A program made the translations under genes and the position numbers. A stretch of DNA of 64,000 bases from an uncultured Acidimicrobiales bacterium. GTDB lineage: Bacteria > Actinomycetota > Acidimicrobiia > Acidimicrobiales > SHLQ01. The DNA lies in the NCBI GenBank assembly GCA_938015295.1, contig CALLQB010000035.1:1-64000 (forward strand), written 5' to 3'. The notes below the pieces were generated by a model, which did not search any database, had not been told where the DNA came from, and saw only the letters and a program-made list of their open reading frames with translations. Below are positions 33,905 through 42,912 of the stretch, piece by piece (within the stretch, counting starts at the first letter, position 1; each line of letters begins with the position of its first letter).

Positions 33905-34582
33905 CTACAGCAATGACGTGAGTTCGTCGCCTTCGATTCGTCGGAAGGACCGGCGGCCCGTGCCACGTTCGAGAACGGCGACCTCAAGATCATCGGCCAC
34001 CAGTTCGCGATCGTCGCCTGCCAGCGACGACACCAACATCTTGAGCGTTGTACCAAGTTCGCCGCCCGCGGCCCACTGCGCTGTCAGGCGCTCTTGGATG
34101 GCATCGGAGTCGCCGCCGAGCACAACGTTGCCGGTGTGATCGCTGACCGAACCGTCGTAGAGGATGTGAAAGAGCTGGTCTTTCGCCGAGTCTTCTTCGT
34201 CGATCTCAGCAACAAGAATCTCGACTTCCATCGGCTTCATTTCGTGCGTGAAGACCTGGCCGAGCATGTTTGCGTATTGATTGGCCAAGCTTCTGCCATC
34301 GACGTCTGCTCGGCTGTAATTAAAGCCCTTGAGATCGGCGTGGCGAATGCCAGCGATGCGGAGCTGATCGAACTCGTTGTATTTGCCGACGCCTGCGAAA
34401 CCGATGCGGTCGTAGATCTCACTGACCTTGCGCAACGTGTTCGAGGTGTTTTCGGCGCAGATCACGACGCCGTTCGCGTACGTGCTTGCAATCAGGCTGC
34501 GACCGCGCGCGATGCCCTTGCGTGCGTAGTCGGCACGGTCTTTCATGACCTGTTCGGGAGCTACATAAAATGGTTGACTCAT
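33905..34582 (-). CDS. prcA: Proteasome alpha subunit
   Basis: 225 residues. The N-terminus begins [20 protein letters not shown], the alpha-subunit H0 gate helix, followed by KGIARGRSLIASTYANGVVI and YDRIGFAGVGKYNEFDQLR, conserved in actinobacterial PrcA. Alpha rings cap the 20S core and gate entry. No catalytic threonine is expected. The ATG overlaps the prcB stop by 4 nt; the beta-then-alpha order is typical of actinobacteria. Confidence 0.96.
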   Translation of the reverse strand: MSQPFYVAPEQVMKDRADYARKGIARGRSLIASTYANGVVICAENTSNTLRKVSEIYDRIGFAGVGKYNEFDQLRIAGIRHADLKGFNYSRADVDGRSLANQYANMLGQVFTHEMKPMEVEILVAEIDEEDSAKDQLFHILYDGSVSDHTGNVVLGGDSDAIQERLTAQWAAGGELGTTLKMLVSSLAGDDRELVADDLEVAVLERGTGRRSFRRIEGDELTSLL

Positions 34583-35415
34583 CGCGGGCCTCCATCGGTG
34601 CTGAGCGAGTTGCCGCCGTCTCGGCCGCCGCGAGTGGTAAATGCGTCGATGAGATGTCGCGTGCGTTCTTCAAGTTCGGGGTCTTCCACCCGGTCGAAGC
34701 CGTCGGCGGTGATGGTCGCTACTACAGGGTAGACGCCCCGAATGAGGTCGGGAAGGCCGGTTGCCGAATCGGAGTCACCAGCCTGGAAAAGCGCTTCGAT
34801 CGCCAGATCGATGGCCTGGGCACGGGTCATATGGTCGACGAAACTGATTTTGATCACCGTGCCAGCGTGCAAGCTGCCAGAACCGGTTGCGGTGTAGTCG
34901 AGCTCTTCATATCGGCCGCCCGTGACGTCGTACTGGAAGAGTCGTCCTTGTTCCGACGCCTGGTCGTAGCCGGCGAAGATGGGCACGACCGCGAGGCCCT
35001 GCATCGCCATCGGGAGGTTGTTTCGCAGCATCTGACTCAGCTGGTTCGCTTTGCCGTCGAGCGACAGTGTGGTTCCCTCGACCTTTTCGTAGTGTTCGAG
35101 TTGGAGCTGGAACAACTTCACCATTTCGACTGCAGGGCCAGCGGCGCCGGCAATTGCTACGCCGCTGTGTCGATCGGCGGCGAACACCTTTTGGATCGAA
35201 CGATGACTAATGATGTTTCCCGAGGTCGCACGCCGATCACCGGCGATGACGACACCGTCGGCGTACCGCAGACTCACACAGGTCGTGCCGTGCACGACAT
35301 CAAATGCTGCGCTGACGTCACCTTGGGGCACGGGAGCTTGCAAACCAGCTTTGCGGAGAAGGCCGGCGAAATCGGGACCCGGGTCGTCGAGCGGGTCGAA
35401 AGAAACGTTGGTCAC
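34579..35415 (-). CDS. prcB: Proteasome beta subunit
   Basis: 278 residues. A 43-residue propeptide ends in HG, and the catalytic threonine is T44 in [19 protein letters not shown]. The protease core has [16 protein letters not shown] and [20 protein letters not shown]. Autocleavage before T44 yields the active subunit of the 20S core. Its start overlaps the pup stop by 4 nt and its stop overlaps prcA, so the three are translationally coupled. Confidence 0.97.
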   Translation of the reverse strand: MTNVSFDPLDDPGPDFAGLLRKAGLQAPVPQGDVSAAFDVVHGTTCVSLRYADGVVIAGDRRATSGNIISHRSIQKVFAADRHSGVAIAGAAGPAVEMVKLFQLQLEHYEKVEGTTLSLDGKANQLSQMLRNNLPMAMQGLAVVPIFAGYDQASEQGRLFQYDVTGGRYEELDYTATGSGSLHAGTVIKISFVDHMTRAQAIDLAIEALFQAGDSDSATGLPDLIRGVYPVVATITADGFDRVEDPELEERTRHLIDAFTTRGGRDGGNSLSTDGGPR

Positions 35416-35606
35416 TGGCCGCCCTTTTGGATGTAGCTCTTCACGAAGTCTTCAGCGTTGGTCTCGAGAACCTCGTCGATTTCATCGAGTAGATCGTCGA
35501 GTTCGCTCTTGAGCTTCTCGCCTTCTTCGGACGCGACCGGGGTCGCTTCGATCTTTTCTTCGGACTCCCGTGGTGCGGGGCGTTTTTTCTGTTCACGTTC
35601 TGCCAT
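35412..35606 (-). CDS. pup: Prokaryotic ubiquitin-like protein Pup
   Basis: 64 residues, disordered and acidic. The C-terminal helix [19 protein letters not shown] is the region that binds the ARC/Mpa coiled coil. The end, YIQKGGQ, has the terminal glutamine that Dop must deamidate to glutamate before PafA can ligate it. The ATG has AGGGAG at 8 nt. Pup tags proteins for the proteasome encoded immediately downstream. Confidence 0.97.
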   Translation of the reverse strand: MAEREQKKRPAPRESEEKIEATPVASEEGEKLKSELDDLLDEIDEVLETNAEDFVKSYIQKGGQ

Positions 35607-35630
35607 AGCAGTATCTCCCTAGCTGGGGGT

Positions 35631-37130
35631 TCAGTTTCCGAGACGTTCCAAAAGGTCGGCTGCGGAATCGCATTCTGTAAAGAGGTTACCGACATGTTCG
35701 CGGGTGCCGCGGGTCGGTTCCATCATTGGCACCCTACGGAGTGGTTCATCTCCGACATCAAATACCATTGAATCCCAGTTCGCGGCCACAATTTGTTCGG
35801 GCCAGCGCTTGAGACACTCGCCACGAAAATACGCTCGGGTGTCGGTCGGGGGACTCAACATTGCTTCGATTGCTTCGCTGTCGTCGACGATCGCCTCGAC
35901 GCCGAGCTTGTTAAACAGGCAACGGGCAGGGCGGAGGTCGTGGTACTGGATATCGAGCGCTGCCAGACGGGCGTCGTCCCACGCAATGTCGTGCCGGTCG
36001 CGAAACGACTGCATCAACCGGTACTTCGCGACCCAGTCAAGCTGCGTTGCCAACTGCATCGGGTCGTCCTCGAGGGCGGTAAGGACATCTTCCCAGCGGC
36101 GCAGGACTTCGTGTGCGACGTCGCCGCCAACATTTTCGGTGCCGCGCTCCTCGACGTACTTTTTGCCTTGCTCGAGCAGATCCCACTGCACCTGGATCGC
36201 GGTGATCGAAGCCCCGCTTGCAAGCTCGTACGGTTTGGCGAGCGTGAGGTCATAAGACACCTCACGCATGGCCTGCACCGGCGCTGCAAAAATGTGCTCA
36301 CGGGGCAAAAAGTCGTCTTCGATAAGCGCCAGCACGATGGCGGTTGTTCCGACCTTGAGAAACGTTGACACCTGCGACATATTCGCGTCGCCGACGATGA
36401 CGTGAAGGCGCCGGTACTTCTGCGCGTCAGCGTGAGGTTCGTCGCGCGTGTTGATGATCGGGCGCTTGAGCGTTGTCTCAAGCCCAACTTCTTCTTCAAA
36501 AAAGTCTGCTCGTTGGGTGAGCTGGAAGGGCACCTCTTCGGAAGTGATACCAGGAGCTTCGCTACCGACTTTGCCCGAGCCAGTAAAGATTTGGCGGGTG
36601 ATGAAGTGTGCAGTCGCATGGGTGACGATGCGCGAAAAAGGCGTGGCTCGATCGACGAGATAGTTCTCGTGGCAACCGTAGGAGTTCCCTTTGCCATCGG
36701 AGTTGTTCTTGTAGACAACAAGATTCTGTCCGGCGGGAAGGACGTGATCGGCGGCCTCCATCGAGCGGATCGCAATCAACTCAGCGGCCCGGTCGAAAAG
36801 AACGATGTCGCGCGCATTGGTGCATTCGGGCGTGCTGATCTCGGGATGCGCGTGATCGACGTAGTAGCGCGCGCCGTTCGTGAGAACGGCGTTGACCAGA
36901 TGCGTTTCGACCTCGGGCGGCATCGACCCCAGAGGTGCAAAGCCTCGCTGATCCATGCCGGGGCTCTCGTCCTCGAAGTCCCACCCGACGCGAGGCGCGG
37001 GTCCGTCGCGTTCCGCGTTGAGGTACGCGTTGATAAGCAGCGACGAGGCCGCGATTGGGTTTGACTCTTCGGTTCCGCGAAGGAGGATGCCGTATTCGGT
37101 TTCGACACCGATTGTCTTTGGTATCGCCAT
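35631..37130 (-). CDS. dop: Pup deamidase/depupylase Dop
   Basis: A 499-residue paralogue of PafA. It opens MAIPKTIGVETEYGIL with the catalytic E-T-E-Y variant of the family and contains [20 protein letters not shown] and [17 protein letters not shown]. Length (about 500) and the extra N-terminal region (around 35-70, DGPAPRVGWDFEDESPG, corresponding to the Dop loop) distinguish it from PafA. It deamidates Pup-Gln and removes Pup from substrates. The start at 37130 has TAGGTT 7 nt upstream, ruling out the 14-codon upstream extension. Confidence 0.95.
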   Translation of the reverse strand: MAIPKTIGVETEYGILLRGTEESNPIAASSLLINAYLNAERDGPAPRVGWDFEDESPGMDQRGFAPLGSMPPEVETHLVNAVLTNGARYYVDHAHPEISTPECTNARDIVLFDRAAELIAIRSMEAADHVLPAGQNLVVYKNNSDGKGNSYGCHENYLVDRATPFSRIVTHATAHFITRQIFTGSGKVGSEAPGITSEEVPFQLTQRADFFEEEVGLETTLKRPIINTRDEPHADAQKYRRLHVIVGDANMSQVSTFLKVGTTAIVLALIEDDFLPREHIFAAPVQAMREVSYDLTLAKPYELASGASITAIQVQWDLLEQGKKYVEERGTENVGGDVAHEVLRRWEDVLTALEDDPMQLATQLDWVAKYRLMQSFRDRHDIAWDDARLAALDIQYHDLRPARCLFNKLGVEAIVDDSEAIEAMLSPPTDTRAYFRGECLKRWPEQIVAANWDSMVFDVGDEPLRRVPMMEPTRGTREHVGNLFTECDSAADLLERLGN

Positions 37131-37137
37131 TGCGCAG

Positions 37138-37143
37138 AACCTA
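37138..37143 (-). promoter_or_regulatory. -10 box TAGGTT, leaderless geometry
   Basis: TAGGTT is 7 nt before the ATG of dop and would drive dop-pup-prcB-prcA. Confidence 0.5.
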
Positions 37144-37215
37144 GTAGGAAGAGCGTGCTTCGTGGTGTTCAAACGACATAACCGACGATCCTAAGCTGAT
37201 CTTTGAGGTGCTGGT

Positions 37216-38988
37216 CTAGAGGTACTGACCAGTGCCAACCCGTTCGATAGCGCGGCCACCAACAGGATCCTCGTTCTTGGTGATGAGCGTGCGAACGTAC
37301 ACGATCCGTTCGCCCTTCTTGCCCGAAATTTTGGCCCAGTCATCAGGGTTTGTGGTGTTCGGGAGGTCTTCGTGTTCTTTGTATTCTTGATGAATGGCGG
37401 CGATCAGATCGTCGGTGCGAACGCCGCGTGTGCCACCAGCGAGAATGCGTTTGATGGCAAGCTTCTTCGCCCGGCGAACGATGTTTTCAATCATGGCGCC
37501 TGAAGAGAAATCCTTGAAGTGCATGATCTCTTTGTCACCATTTTGGTAGGTGACCTCGAGGAACTGATTCGATTCGTCAGCCCGGTACATCTCGGCGACC
37601 GTCTCTTCGATCATTGCCTGTATTGCCTTGTTGCGGTCGCCGCCGCCCACCGTGTCGATGATGTTTTGATCGATCGGCAAGTCGTCGGAGAGATACCGGT
37701 CAAAGATCGCGAACGCTGCGGTCTCGTCGGGTCGTTCGATCTTGATTTTCACATCGAGGCGGCCGGGTCGCAGAATGGCCGGGTCGATGAGGTCTTCTCG
37801 GTTTGAGGCACCGATGACGATCACGTTCTTGAGGGTCTCGACGCCGTCGATTTCGGCCAGAAGCTGCGGAACGATGGTGCTTTCGATATCGGAGCTAATG
37901 CCGGTGCCGCGGGTGCGGAAAAGCGACTCCATCTCGTCGCAGAAGACAATGACCGGCCAGCCTTCTTCGGACTTTTCGCGTGCCCGCTGGAAGATGAGAC
38001 GGATCTGGCGCTCGGTTTCGCCGACATACTTGTTCAGTAGTTCGGGGCCCTTGATGTTGAGAAAGAAGCTTCGGGCCTCACGGTCGCCAGATACTTCGGC
38101 AACCTTCTTCGCCAGCGAGTTGGCGACGGCTTTTGCAATAAGTGTCTTACCGCAACCCGGCGGGCCGTAGAGCAGGATGCCCTTGGGTGCCGGTAGATCG
38201 AACTCTTCGTACAGGCCCTTGTGGAGAAACGGAAGTTCGACGGCATCGGTGATCTGTTCGATCTGGTCGTCAAGGCCACCCACATCGTCGTAGGTGATGT
38301 CGGGGACTTCTTCAAGCACAAGCTCTTCGACTTCAGGGCGAGCCAGCTTTTCGAGGATCAGGCCCGAACGAGGATCGATAAGGACCGTGTCGCCGGCGCG
38401 GAGCTTCTGATTGTCGAGCGCACTCGAAATGTCGACGACCTTTTCTTCGTCAGCACGACCGACGATCATGGCGCGGTTACCGTCGGCCATGACGTCTTTG
38501 ACCGTAGCGACCTCACCGCTGGTCTCGGGGCCACGGGCCAGCACGACGTTAAGCGTCTCGTTCAACACGACCTCTTGGCCGATAGCCAACTCGTCTTGCA
38601 GCTCGGGATGGACAGCAACCCGCATCTTTCGGCCGCCCGAGAAGACATCGACAGTGTCGTCTTCGGCGTTAAAGCCAAGCAACGTACCGTAGGCCGATGG
38701 CGGCTGGGTGAGCTTGTCGACCTCGTCGCGAAGCGCGGTGATGTGTTCGCGCGCCTCACGGAGTGTGTAGGTGAGTTTTTCGTTCTGGGAAACCGCCTGG
38801 GAAAGTTGCCCTTTGGTCTCAAGTAACCGTTCTTCAAGGGTGCGGACCCGCTTTGGGGAGTCCTGCATGCGGCGACGAAGTGCCGTCACTTCGTCCTCAA
38901 GACGGGATGCGTAGTCGCGAAGATCCACCAACTCGGCTCGGAGCTGGTCGGAATCACGATCGTTGGAGTACTCAGTAACCGCAATCAC
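37216..38988 (-). CDS. arc: Proteasome-associated AAA+ ATPase ARC/Mpa
   Basis: About 590 residues. The N-terminal coiled coil (about 12-85, [20 protein letters not shown]...) recruits Pup. Double OB folds follow (about 90-235), then the AAA domain with Walker [16 protein letters not shown], Walker [13 protein letters not shown] and the arginine-finger region RPGRLDVKI. It ends in GTGQYL, the HbYX-like tail that docks on the 20S alpha ring. It unfolds pupylated proteins. The start is uncertain: GTG at 38988 is used here, but a strong Shine-Dalgarno overlaps it and points to a GTT codon at 38979. Confidence 0.95.
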   Translation of the reverse strand: MIAVTEYSNDRDSDQLRAELVDLRDYASRLEDEVTALRRRMQDSPKRVRTLEERLLETKGQLSQAVSQNEKLTYTLREAREHITALRDEVDKLTQPPSAYGTLLGFNAEDDTVDVFSGGRKMRVAVHPELQDELAIGQEVVLNETLNVVLARGPETSGEVATVKDVMADGNRAMIVGRADEEKVVDISSALDNQKLRAGDTVLIDPRSGLILEKLARPEVEELVLEEVPDITYDDVGGLDDQIEQITDAVELPFLHKGLYEEFDLPAPKGILLYGPPGCGKTLIAKAVANSLAKKVAEVSGDREARSFFLNIKGPELLNKYVGETERQIRLIFQRAREKSEEGWPVIVFCDEMESLFRTRGTGISSDIESTIVPQLLAEIDGVETLKNVIVIGASNREDLIDPAILRPGRLDVKIKIERPDETAAFAIFDRYLSDDLPIDQNIIDTVGGGDRNKAIQAMIEETVAEMYRADESNQFLEVTYQNGDKEIMHFKDFSSGAMIENIVRRAKKLAIKRILAGGTRGVRTDDLIAAIHQEYKEHEDLPNTTNPDDWAKISGKKGERIVYVRTLITKNEDPVGGRAIERVGTGQYL

Positions 38989-38992
38989 CTCC
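38984..38992 (-). promoter_or_regulatory. Perfect Shine-Dalgarno GGAGGTGAT at the head of arc
   Basis: The minus strand reads GGAGGTGAT, an exact match to the anti-Shine-Dalgarno core, with the in-frame GTG inside it. The next codon at 8 nt spacing is GTT (38977-38979), followed by Thr-Glu-Tyr. No ATG, GTG or TTG lies in frame for many codons after that. The -10 TAGGGT further upstream leaves a leader of about 25-30 nt. Confidence 0.6.
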
Positions 38993-39173
38993 AAAGGACG
39001 GTGCGGAATTTTGACCCTACACCGACACCTGTCGGCCAGTGGGGACACTCTTGGAGCAGATTCTGCCCCTTTTCATTGTCACTTTGCCCTCACGTTGAGA
39101 GAATTTTCGACCGATGGACTACCGACGACGTGTCGACGGTTGTGTGTGCCACAAGAAATTCACCACATACAGC

Positions 39174-39179
39174 TAGACT
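39174..39179 (+). promoter_or_regulatory. Candidate -10 box TAGACT for ferredoxin
   Basis: TAGACT about 75 nt before the ATG of the ferredoxin. That gene, unlike most in the window, has a real leader and an AAGGA Shine-Dalgarno. The 266-bp region 38989-39254 is the divergent arc/ferredoxin intergenic space and holds no other gene. Confidence 0.35.
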
Positions 39180-39254
39180 GACGGCAGTTGTCGCAGTACA
39201 ACTCAGGAACCGGGCGCCCAAAGCTCCCACCGCTCACCCCAAAGGAACTGCAAA

Positions 39255-39488
39255 ATGAAGGTCTGGATCGATCAGGATCTGTGCACCGGCGACGGACTCT
39301 GCGAAGAGATTGCCCCCGACGTCTTCACCCTTCTCGACGATGGCCTTGCCTACGTCCGTGAGGGCGACAAGATTTACTCTGACCCAGGCGGCCCCGAAGG
39401 CCTTGCGGTGGTCCCTGCAGGACAGGAAGAGGCCACCATCGAGTCGGCCGAAGAGTGCCCCGGCGAGTGCATCTTCATCGAAGTCTAA
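39255..39488 (+). CDS. 3Fe-4S ferredoxin
   Basis: A 77-residue small ferredoxin. Cysteines are in CTGDGLC (C-x5-C, residues 10-16) and CPGEC (about 69-73), the three-cysteine-plus-substitution pattern of actinobacterial single-cluster ferredoxins that partner cytochromes P450 and oxygenases. An acidic linker of about 25 residues lies between them. AAAGGAAC lies 5 nt before the ATG. A strong terminator follows at 39516-39553. Its redox partners are not encoded next to it. Confidence 0.9.
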   Translation: MKVWIDQDLCTGDGLCEEIAPDVFTLLDDGLAYVREGDKIYSDPGGPEGLAVVPAGQEEATIESAEECPGECIFIEV

Positions 39489-39515
39489 TTTCTGCGTAAC
39501 CGCAGTTCGTGTGCA

Positions 39516-39553
39516 CAACTATGGGGGCTACCAGCCCCCATAGTTGCGTTTTT
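39516..39553 (+). terminator. Rho-independent terminator of the ferredoxin gene
   Basis: A perfect 14-bp stem, CAACTATGGGGGCT (39516-39529) paired with AGCCCCCATAGTTG (39533-39546), loop ACC, followed by CG and five T. The clearest terminator in the window. Confidence 0.9.
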
Positions 39554-39588
39554 GGCGTTAGCTGCCGCCGCGGACGCACCGAGTGGTG

Positions 39589-40404
39589 CTACCCCTCTGC
39601 GCAGCGGGTCGGATCCCCGCGAAGCTCAGGTGTTGCGAGTAGCGAGCTGATTTCTGAGGCACGAACCGCGTAGGTGACGTTTGGCCGACGAGACGCTGCG
39701 AAGGCCATGCCGACCACGGCACCATCGGTTCGCACCAACGCTGCACCTGAGTCGCCGGGTTCGATATCGGCGGCAAGCAGGTAGGCCGCTCGACGGGTAT
39801 CGCCCACATCTCGGTAGATGTTCTCGCCTTTGGCGGTGATTAACCGGTTGATGCGGAACATGTCGGCGTCGATGGTCGCAGTAAACCCGTCGTCGGAAGC
39901 ATCGCTTGATCCCCCGAACCCGAGGATGGCGCCTTCGTCGTCGATATCGCCCTCGGCAAAGGCGAGTGCCGGGAGCTCAAGGTTGTCTACCCGCAAAATC
40001 GCGATGTCGGATTCTGGGTCGAATCCGATGATCTCGGCCGCGAATGGACCGCCCGGGGTTCGTACCGTTGGATCGCTCACGCCCGCCACCACATGGGCGT
40101 TGGTGACGACGATCCCCTCCCCCGCAACAAAGCCGCTTCCGAGTTGGAGCCGCACGCAACCATCGCCTGCGATCTGCACAGCAGATTCGACAACTCGTGC
40201 CACGAGGGCCTCGTCGAGCACTTCGGGCGGTTCGCCGGGGTCAAGGTCGGTGCGGTCGTCGTCGAAGATAGGCAAGGTGGCCGGCGCTGCCGGCTCGATG
40301 CCCGGTGGTGGGGCGCTCGCGCCGCAGCTCGCGCCAACGACCGCTAAGGCTATGCAGAGAACTCCAACGCTCGGCCGCCTTGCCGAGGTTCGACCGCCAT
40401 CCAC
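39589..40404 (-). CDS. Secreted or lipid-anchored trypsin-like serine protease
   Basis: About 271 residues. A signal-like N-terminus (RRPSVGVLCIALAVVGASC) ends in a cysteine that may be lipidated, though the lipobox is imperfect. The catalytic domain follows: VVTNAHVVAG (His), ESDIAILRVD (Asp), EPGDSGAALV (Ser), as in DegP/MarP-like trypsin folds but without a PDZ domain. The start is taken as the GTG at 40404, just after the trmI stop (40421); the frame is open further, but the extra part lies inside trmI. Likely processes or degrades envelope proteins. Confidence 0.82.
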   Translation of the reverse strand: MDGGRTSARRPSVGVLCIALAVVGASCGASAPPPGIEPAAPATLPIFDDDRTDLDPGEPPEVLDEALVARVVESAVQIAGDGCVRLQLGSGFVAGEGIVVTNAHVVAGVSDPTVRTPGGPFAAEIIGFDPESDIAILRVDNLELPALAFAEGDIDDEGAILGFGGSSDASDDGFTATIDADMFRINRLITAKGENIYRDVGDTRRAAYLLAADIEPGDSGAALVRTDGAVVGMAFAASRRPNVTYAVRASEISSLLATPELRGDPTRCAEG

Positions 40405-40420
40405 CGTGCGAACCAGCGAG

Positions 40421-41185
40421 TCAGGAACCCGATAGACGGGCGTGGGTGAGGAACGCAGTATGGGCAACCATGCGATGATCAGGACGGACTGCCTGGCCTT
40501 CGACATGCCAGGTCCGTTGGAGGATCTCGACGGTCTCGGCAAGAATGAAATTGTGCCGATCGAGCCGTTCGCGAACCTGCGCGACCTGCGTAACGCTCGG
40601 TGTGTAGGCGACAAAGATGCCACCGGGGCGTAGCGCCTTCGCGGCGTGCTCGATGACGTTCCACGGCTCGGGCAGGTCGAGCACAACACGATCGAAGTTG
40701 GTGCCGTCGATGCCCTCGTAGGCGTCGCGCAGATGCACGTCGTACTGTTCGAGCGCGGCTGCGCCGAGCATCTTGCGAACGTTGGCTTGCGCCTTTTCTG
40801 CGAAATCTTCGCGTAGCTCATAGCCGGTGATGTGTGCGCCAGCGCGCAGCATGGTCATCGATAGTGCGCCCGAGCCGAGACCGGACTCGAAAACCTTGAC
40901 CCCGGGGAAGATGTCGGCGAGAAGCAGTAGCGGCCCAAGATCTTTGGGATAAATCACCTGCGCGCCGCGTGGCATCTTCAGCACGAAATCGCTCAGCGTC
41001 GGGCGGACCGCAAGAAAATTCGACCCCTTCGTGGAGGTAACCATCGATCCGTCGGGGTGTCCAATGATGTTGGCATGAGGAACAAAGCCAGCATGTGAAT
41101 GGAACTCGCCACCTTCGGCCAACTCGACCATGTAACGTCGCTTTTTGCGGTCGATGAGCAGGACGGTTTCACCGACAGCAAACAT
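40421..41185 (-). CDS. trmI: tRNA (adenine-N1)-methyltransferase TrmI
   Basis: About 254 residues. The N-terminal beta domain (VGETVLLIDRKKRRYMVELA) is followed by the SAM fold with FESGLGSGALSMTMLRAG (motif I, about 100-117) and GYELREDFAEKAQANVRK. It makes m1A58 in the T-loop of tRNA, and tetrameric TrmI is usual in actinobacteria. The start is set at the ATG at 41185, because the longer frame overlaps the upstream basic-protein gene that ends at 41202. Confidence 0.9.
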   Translation of the reverse strand: MFAVGETVLLIDRKKRRYMVELAEGGEFHSHAGFVPHANIIGHPDGSMVTSTKGSNFLAVRPTLSDFVLKMPRGAQVIYPKDLGPLLLLADIFPGVKVFESGLGSGALSMTMLRAGAHITGYELREDFAEKAQANVRKMLGAAALEQYDVHLRDAYEGIDGTNFDRVVLDLPEPWNVIEHAAKALRPGGIFVAYTPSVTQVAQVRERLDRHNFILAETVEILQRTWHVEGQAVRPDHRMVAHTAFLTHARLSGS

Positions 41186-41201
41186 AGCGTTGAGACCCGG
41201 T

Positions 41202-41618
41202 TCAGCGATCGAGGCCGATTTCGACAACCGTGGGTTTCACGAGTCGTTTCTCGACCTTCTTCGTGCGCTTGTTCGCCTTCTTGGCGGCCCGGGCAGATTT
41301 ACGGACCGAACGTTTCGTTGGCTTGACCTTTACCAGGTCGCCGCGCTTGTTGGCCTTCTTGATGGCCTTGGCTTCCTTCTTCAGTTGTTTTTTGGTTGGC
41401 GGCGGCGGGTTGTGGATGATGGCAAAGATCCCACCTTGCTTCATGTCCTCGCTCACCTCAATGGGCATCTCGCCGCCCTTGGTGAGCTTGTTTTTGAAAC
41501 CACCGGCTCGCTGAAGAAGAAAAACGGCGAGCCACAACTTGTTGCCTCCGAAAAGGCCCTTCATCGTGGCGTTGCGGCGCATCTGGTATTTGAGCGCCTT
41601 TTTTGAAAACGGGAGCAT
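41202..41618 (-). CDS. Small basic hypothetical protein
   Basis: 138 residues. A hydrophobic segment (about 27-38, NKLWLAVFLLQRAGG) is followed by a Lys/Arg-rich C-terminal half (PPPPTKKQLKKEAKAIKKAN ... SVRKSARAAKKANKRTKKVEK). The pI is very high. It could be a membrane-associated or nucleic-acid-binding protein; no family recognised. Located between trmI and two small membrane-protein genes, all minus strand, and probably cotranscribed. Confidence 0.5.
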   Translation of the reverse strand: MLPFSKKALKYQMRRNATMKGLFGGNKLWLAVFLLQRAGGFKNKLTKGGEMPIEVSEDMKQGGIFAIIHNPPPPTKKQLKKEAKAIKKANKRGDLVKVKPTKRSVRKSARAAKKANKRTKKVEKRLVKPTVVEIGLDR

Positions 41619-41634
41619 GGTGATGACCGGCGGA

Positions 41635-41862
41635 TCAGATCCGACGAATCTCCACGACCGACGACGTCTTCTTGGCGGCCCGTTTGCCGAACAGGTACCC
41701 GACCAGCAGGACCAAAATGGCGGCGGCTACACCAGCGGGAACCAACTTGTTCTGCGCTTGGGCTTTTGCCTGTCCGGTCTTTTCGTCAACCTGGCTCTTG
41801 ATGCCACGGAATTGGGATTCGAGATCACTCGGGGTGATGTTCTTTTTTGTCGGTTCAGACAC
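41635..41862 (-). CDS. Small single-helix membrane protein
   Basis: 75 residues. A charged N-terminal half (PTKKNITPSDLESQFRGIKS) is followed by a C-terminal membrane helix (about 47-62, AGVAAAILVLLVGYLFG) and a basic end. No named family. GTG start with AAAGG about 10 nt upstream. It starts 3 nt after the next gene's stop (41866), so the two form a unit. Confidence 0.55.
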   Translation of the reverse strand: MSEPTKKNITPSDLESQFRGIKSQVDEKTGQAKAQAQNKLVPAGVAAAILVLLVGYLFGKRAAKKTSSVVEIRRI

Positions 41863-41865
41863 TCG

Positions 41866-42162
41866 CTACAAACCTTTCGTAATTCGGCTACCGAGGACAC
41901 CGGCCACAGCCAATACGGCGACGCTGACGATGAGATACGGCAGCACCGACCAGTTGCCATCGAAGAAGTCGATGGTTTGTAGGCCACGGAGCAGGGCTAG
42001 GGACAACAACAAGATGCCGACACCGATCAGTGCAGCACCCGCAAGGCCGAAGGCGACGAACTTGCCGATTGGCTTCAGCGGTTCGACCGTCTCCTGCAGG
42101 GCGTAAGCCTTGATGAGGTTTACGACCTCAGTAACCGGATTTTCGTTCTCTACTTCTGCCAC
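41866..42162 (-). CDS. Holin-X-like small membrane protein
   Basis: About 98 residues with two membrane helices (GKFVAFGLAGAALIGVGILL and LPYLIVSVAVLAVAGVLG), preceded by a short amphipathic stretch. Size and topology resemble the actinobacterial phage-holin-superfamily (DUF1469-like) proteins. The start is placed at the GTG at 42162, preceded by GAGGAGG. A TTG at 42186, 6 nt after a TAGAGT box, is the alternative. It may form a small membrane module with 41635-41862. Confidence 0.6.
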   Translation of the reverse strand: MAEVENENPVTEVVNLIKAYALQETVEPLKPIGKFVAFGLAGAALIGVGILLLSLALLRGLQTIDFFDGNWSVLPYLIVSVAVLAVAGVLGSRITKGL

Positions 42163-42273
42163 GTTGATTGCAGCCTCCTCTACCAACGCCTGACTCTACT
42201 TGACCTGACGTTGGTCCACAGAGACGGGTGACTCGTACCCATCTTTGGGTAGGTTTCGATCCCCAAACACTAT

Positions 42274-42912
42274 CTAGGACAACCGGAAATCAAGCACGGA
42301 AATGGCATCTTCAAGAAGTTCGTCGAGCGCTTCAAGTCGTTCTTCAGCGCCTTCACAAGCCAGAAGGTTCTGCTTGTCAGCAGGGCCGAACGGGCCGAGT
42401 GCCGAAATTTGGTGGCTCGCAAGGGCCGGATCTTCGCTGAGGTCGATCTCGAGCCCCGCGGGAACTTCGCCGAGGCGGGTCAGCCGTTCAAGGGCACGTC
42501 GTAGTTGGCTGTCGCATTCGCCGAGCAAATCGCGAAGCTCGCTGTTGCTGGCTTCGACGTCGGCTTCGGGGTAGTCGACGACCATCGCCCGCGGATACGG
42601 CGCGTCTTCGAGCCATTCGACCACTCGGATACGGCGGGTGCCTACCGACCCGAGCGCCCACCGGCCATCATCGAAATGATGCTCTTCGAGCACTTGGGCG
42701 ACGGTGCCCACAGACGACCTGGTATCGCCTCCGCCCACTTCGCTGCCTCGCTCGATGAGCACGACGCCAAATTCGCGCTCGCCGGCAAGGACGTCGGTCG
42801 CTAGCTGGAGGTAACGCTCTTCGAACAAATGCAGCGGCAACACCATCGAGGTGAAGAGCACTGACCCGAGCGGGAACATTGGTAGTTCGTAGGGTTCTGT
42901 CATCGGAGTCAT
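42274..42912 (-). CDS. LON substrate-binding-domain protein
   Basis: 212 residues. The whole protein is a LON N-terminal-like domain: ELPMFPLGSVLFTSMVLPLH then LFEERYLQLATDVL (about 5-45), and FGVVLIERGSEVGGGDTRSS. No ATPase or protease domain follows, so this is the stand-alone form, probably involved in substrate recognition or an unrelated LON-domain function. The ATG overlaps the dacB stop by 4 nt. Confidence 0.88.
   Translation of the reverse strand: MTPMTEPYELPMFPLGSVLFTSMVLPLHLFEERYLQLATDVLAGEREFGVVLIERGSEVGGGDTRSSVGTVAQVLEEHHFDDGRWALGSVGTRRIRVVEWLEDAPYPRAMVVDYPEADVEASNSELRDLLGECDSQLRRALERLTRLGEVPAGLEIDLSEDPALASHQISALGPFGPADKQNLLACEGAEERLEALDELLEDAISVLDFRLS

Noticed and set aside
39589-40821. 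Long form of the protease ORF reaching into trmI
   Set aside because: The first 140 codons are antisense-like noise within the TrmI coding region; the protease signal sequence begins only after 40404.
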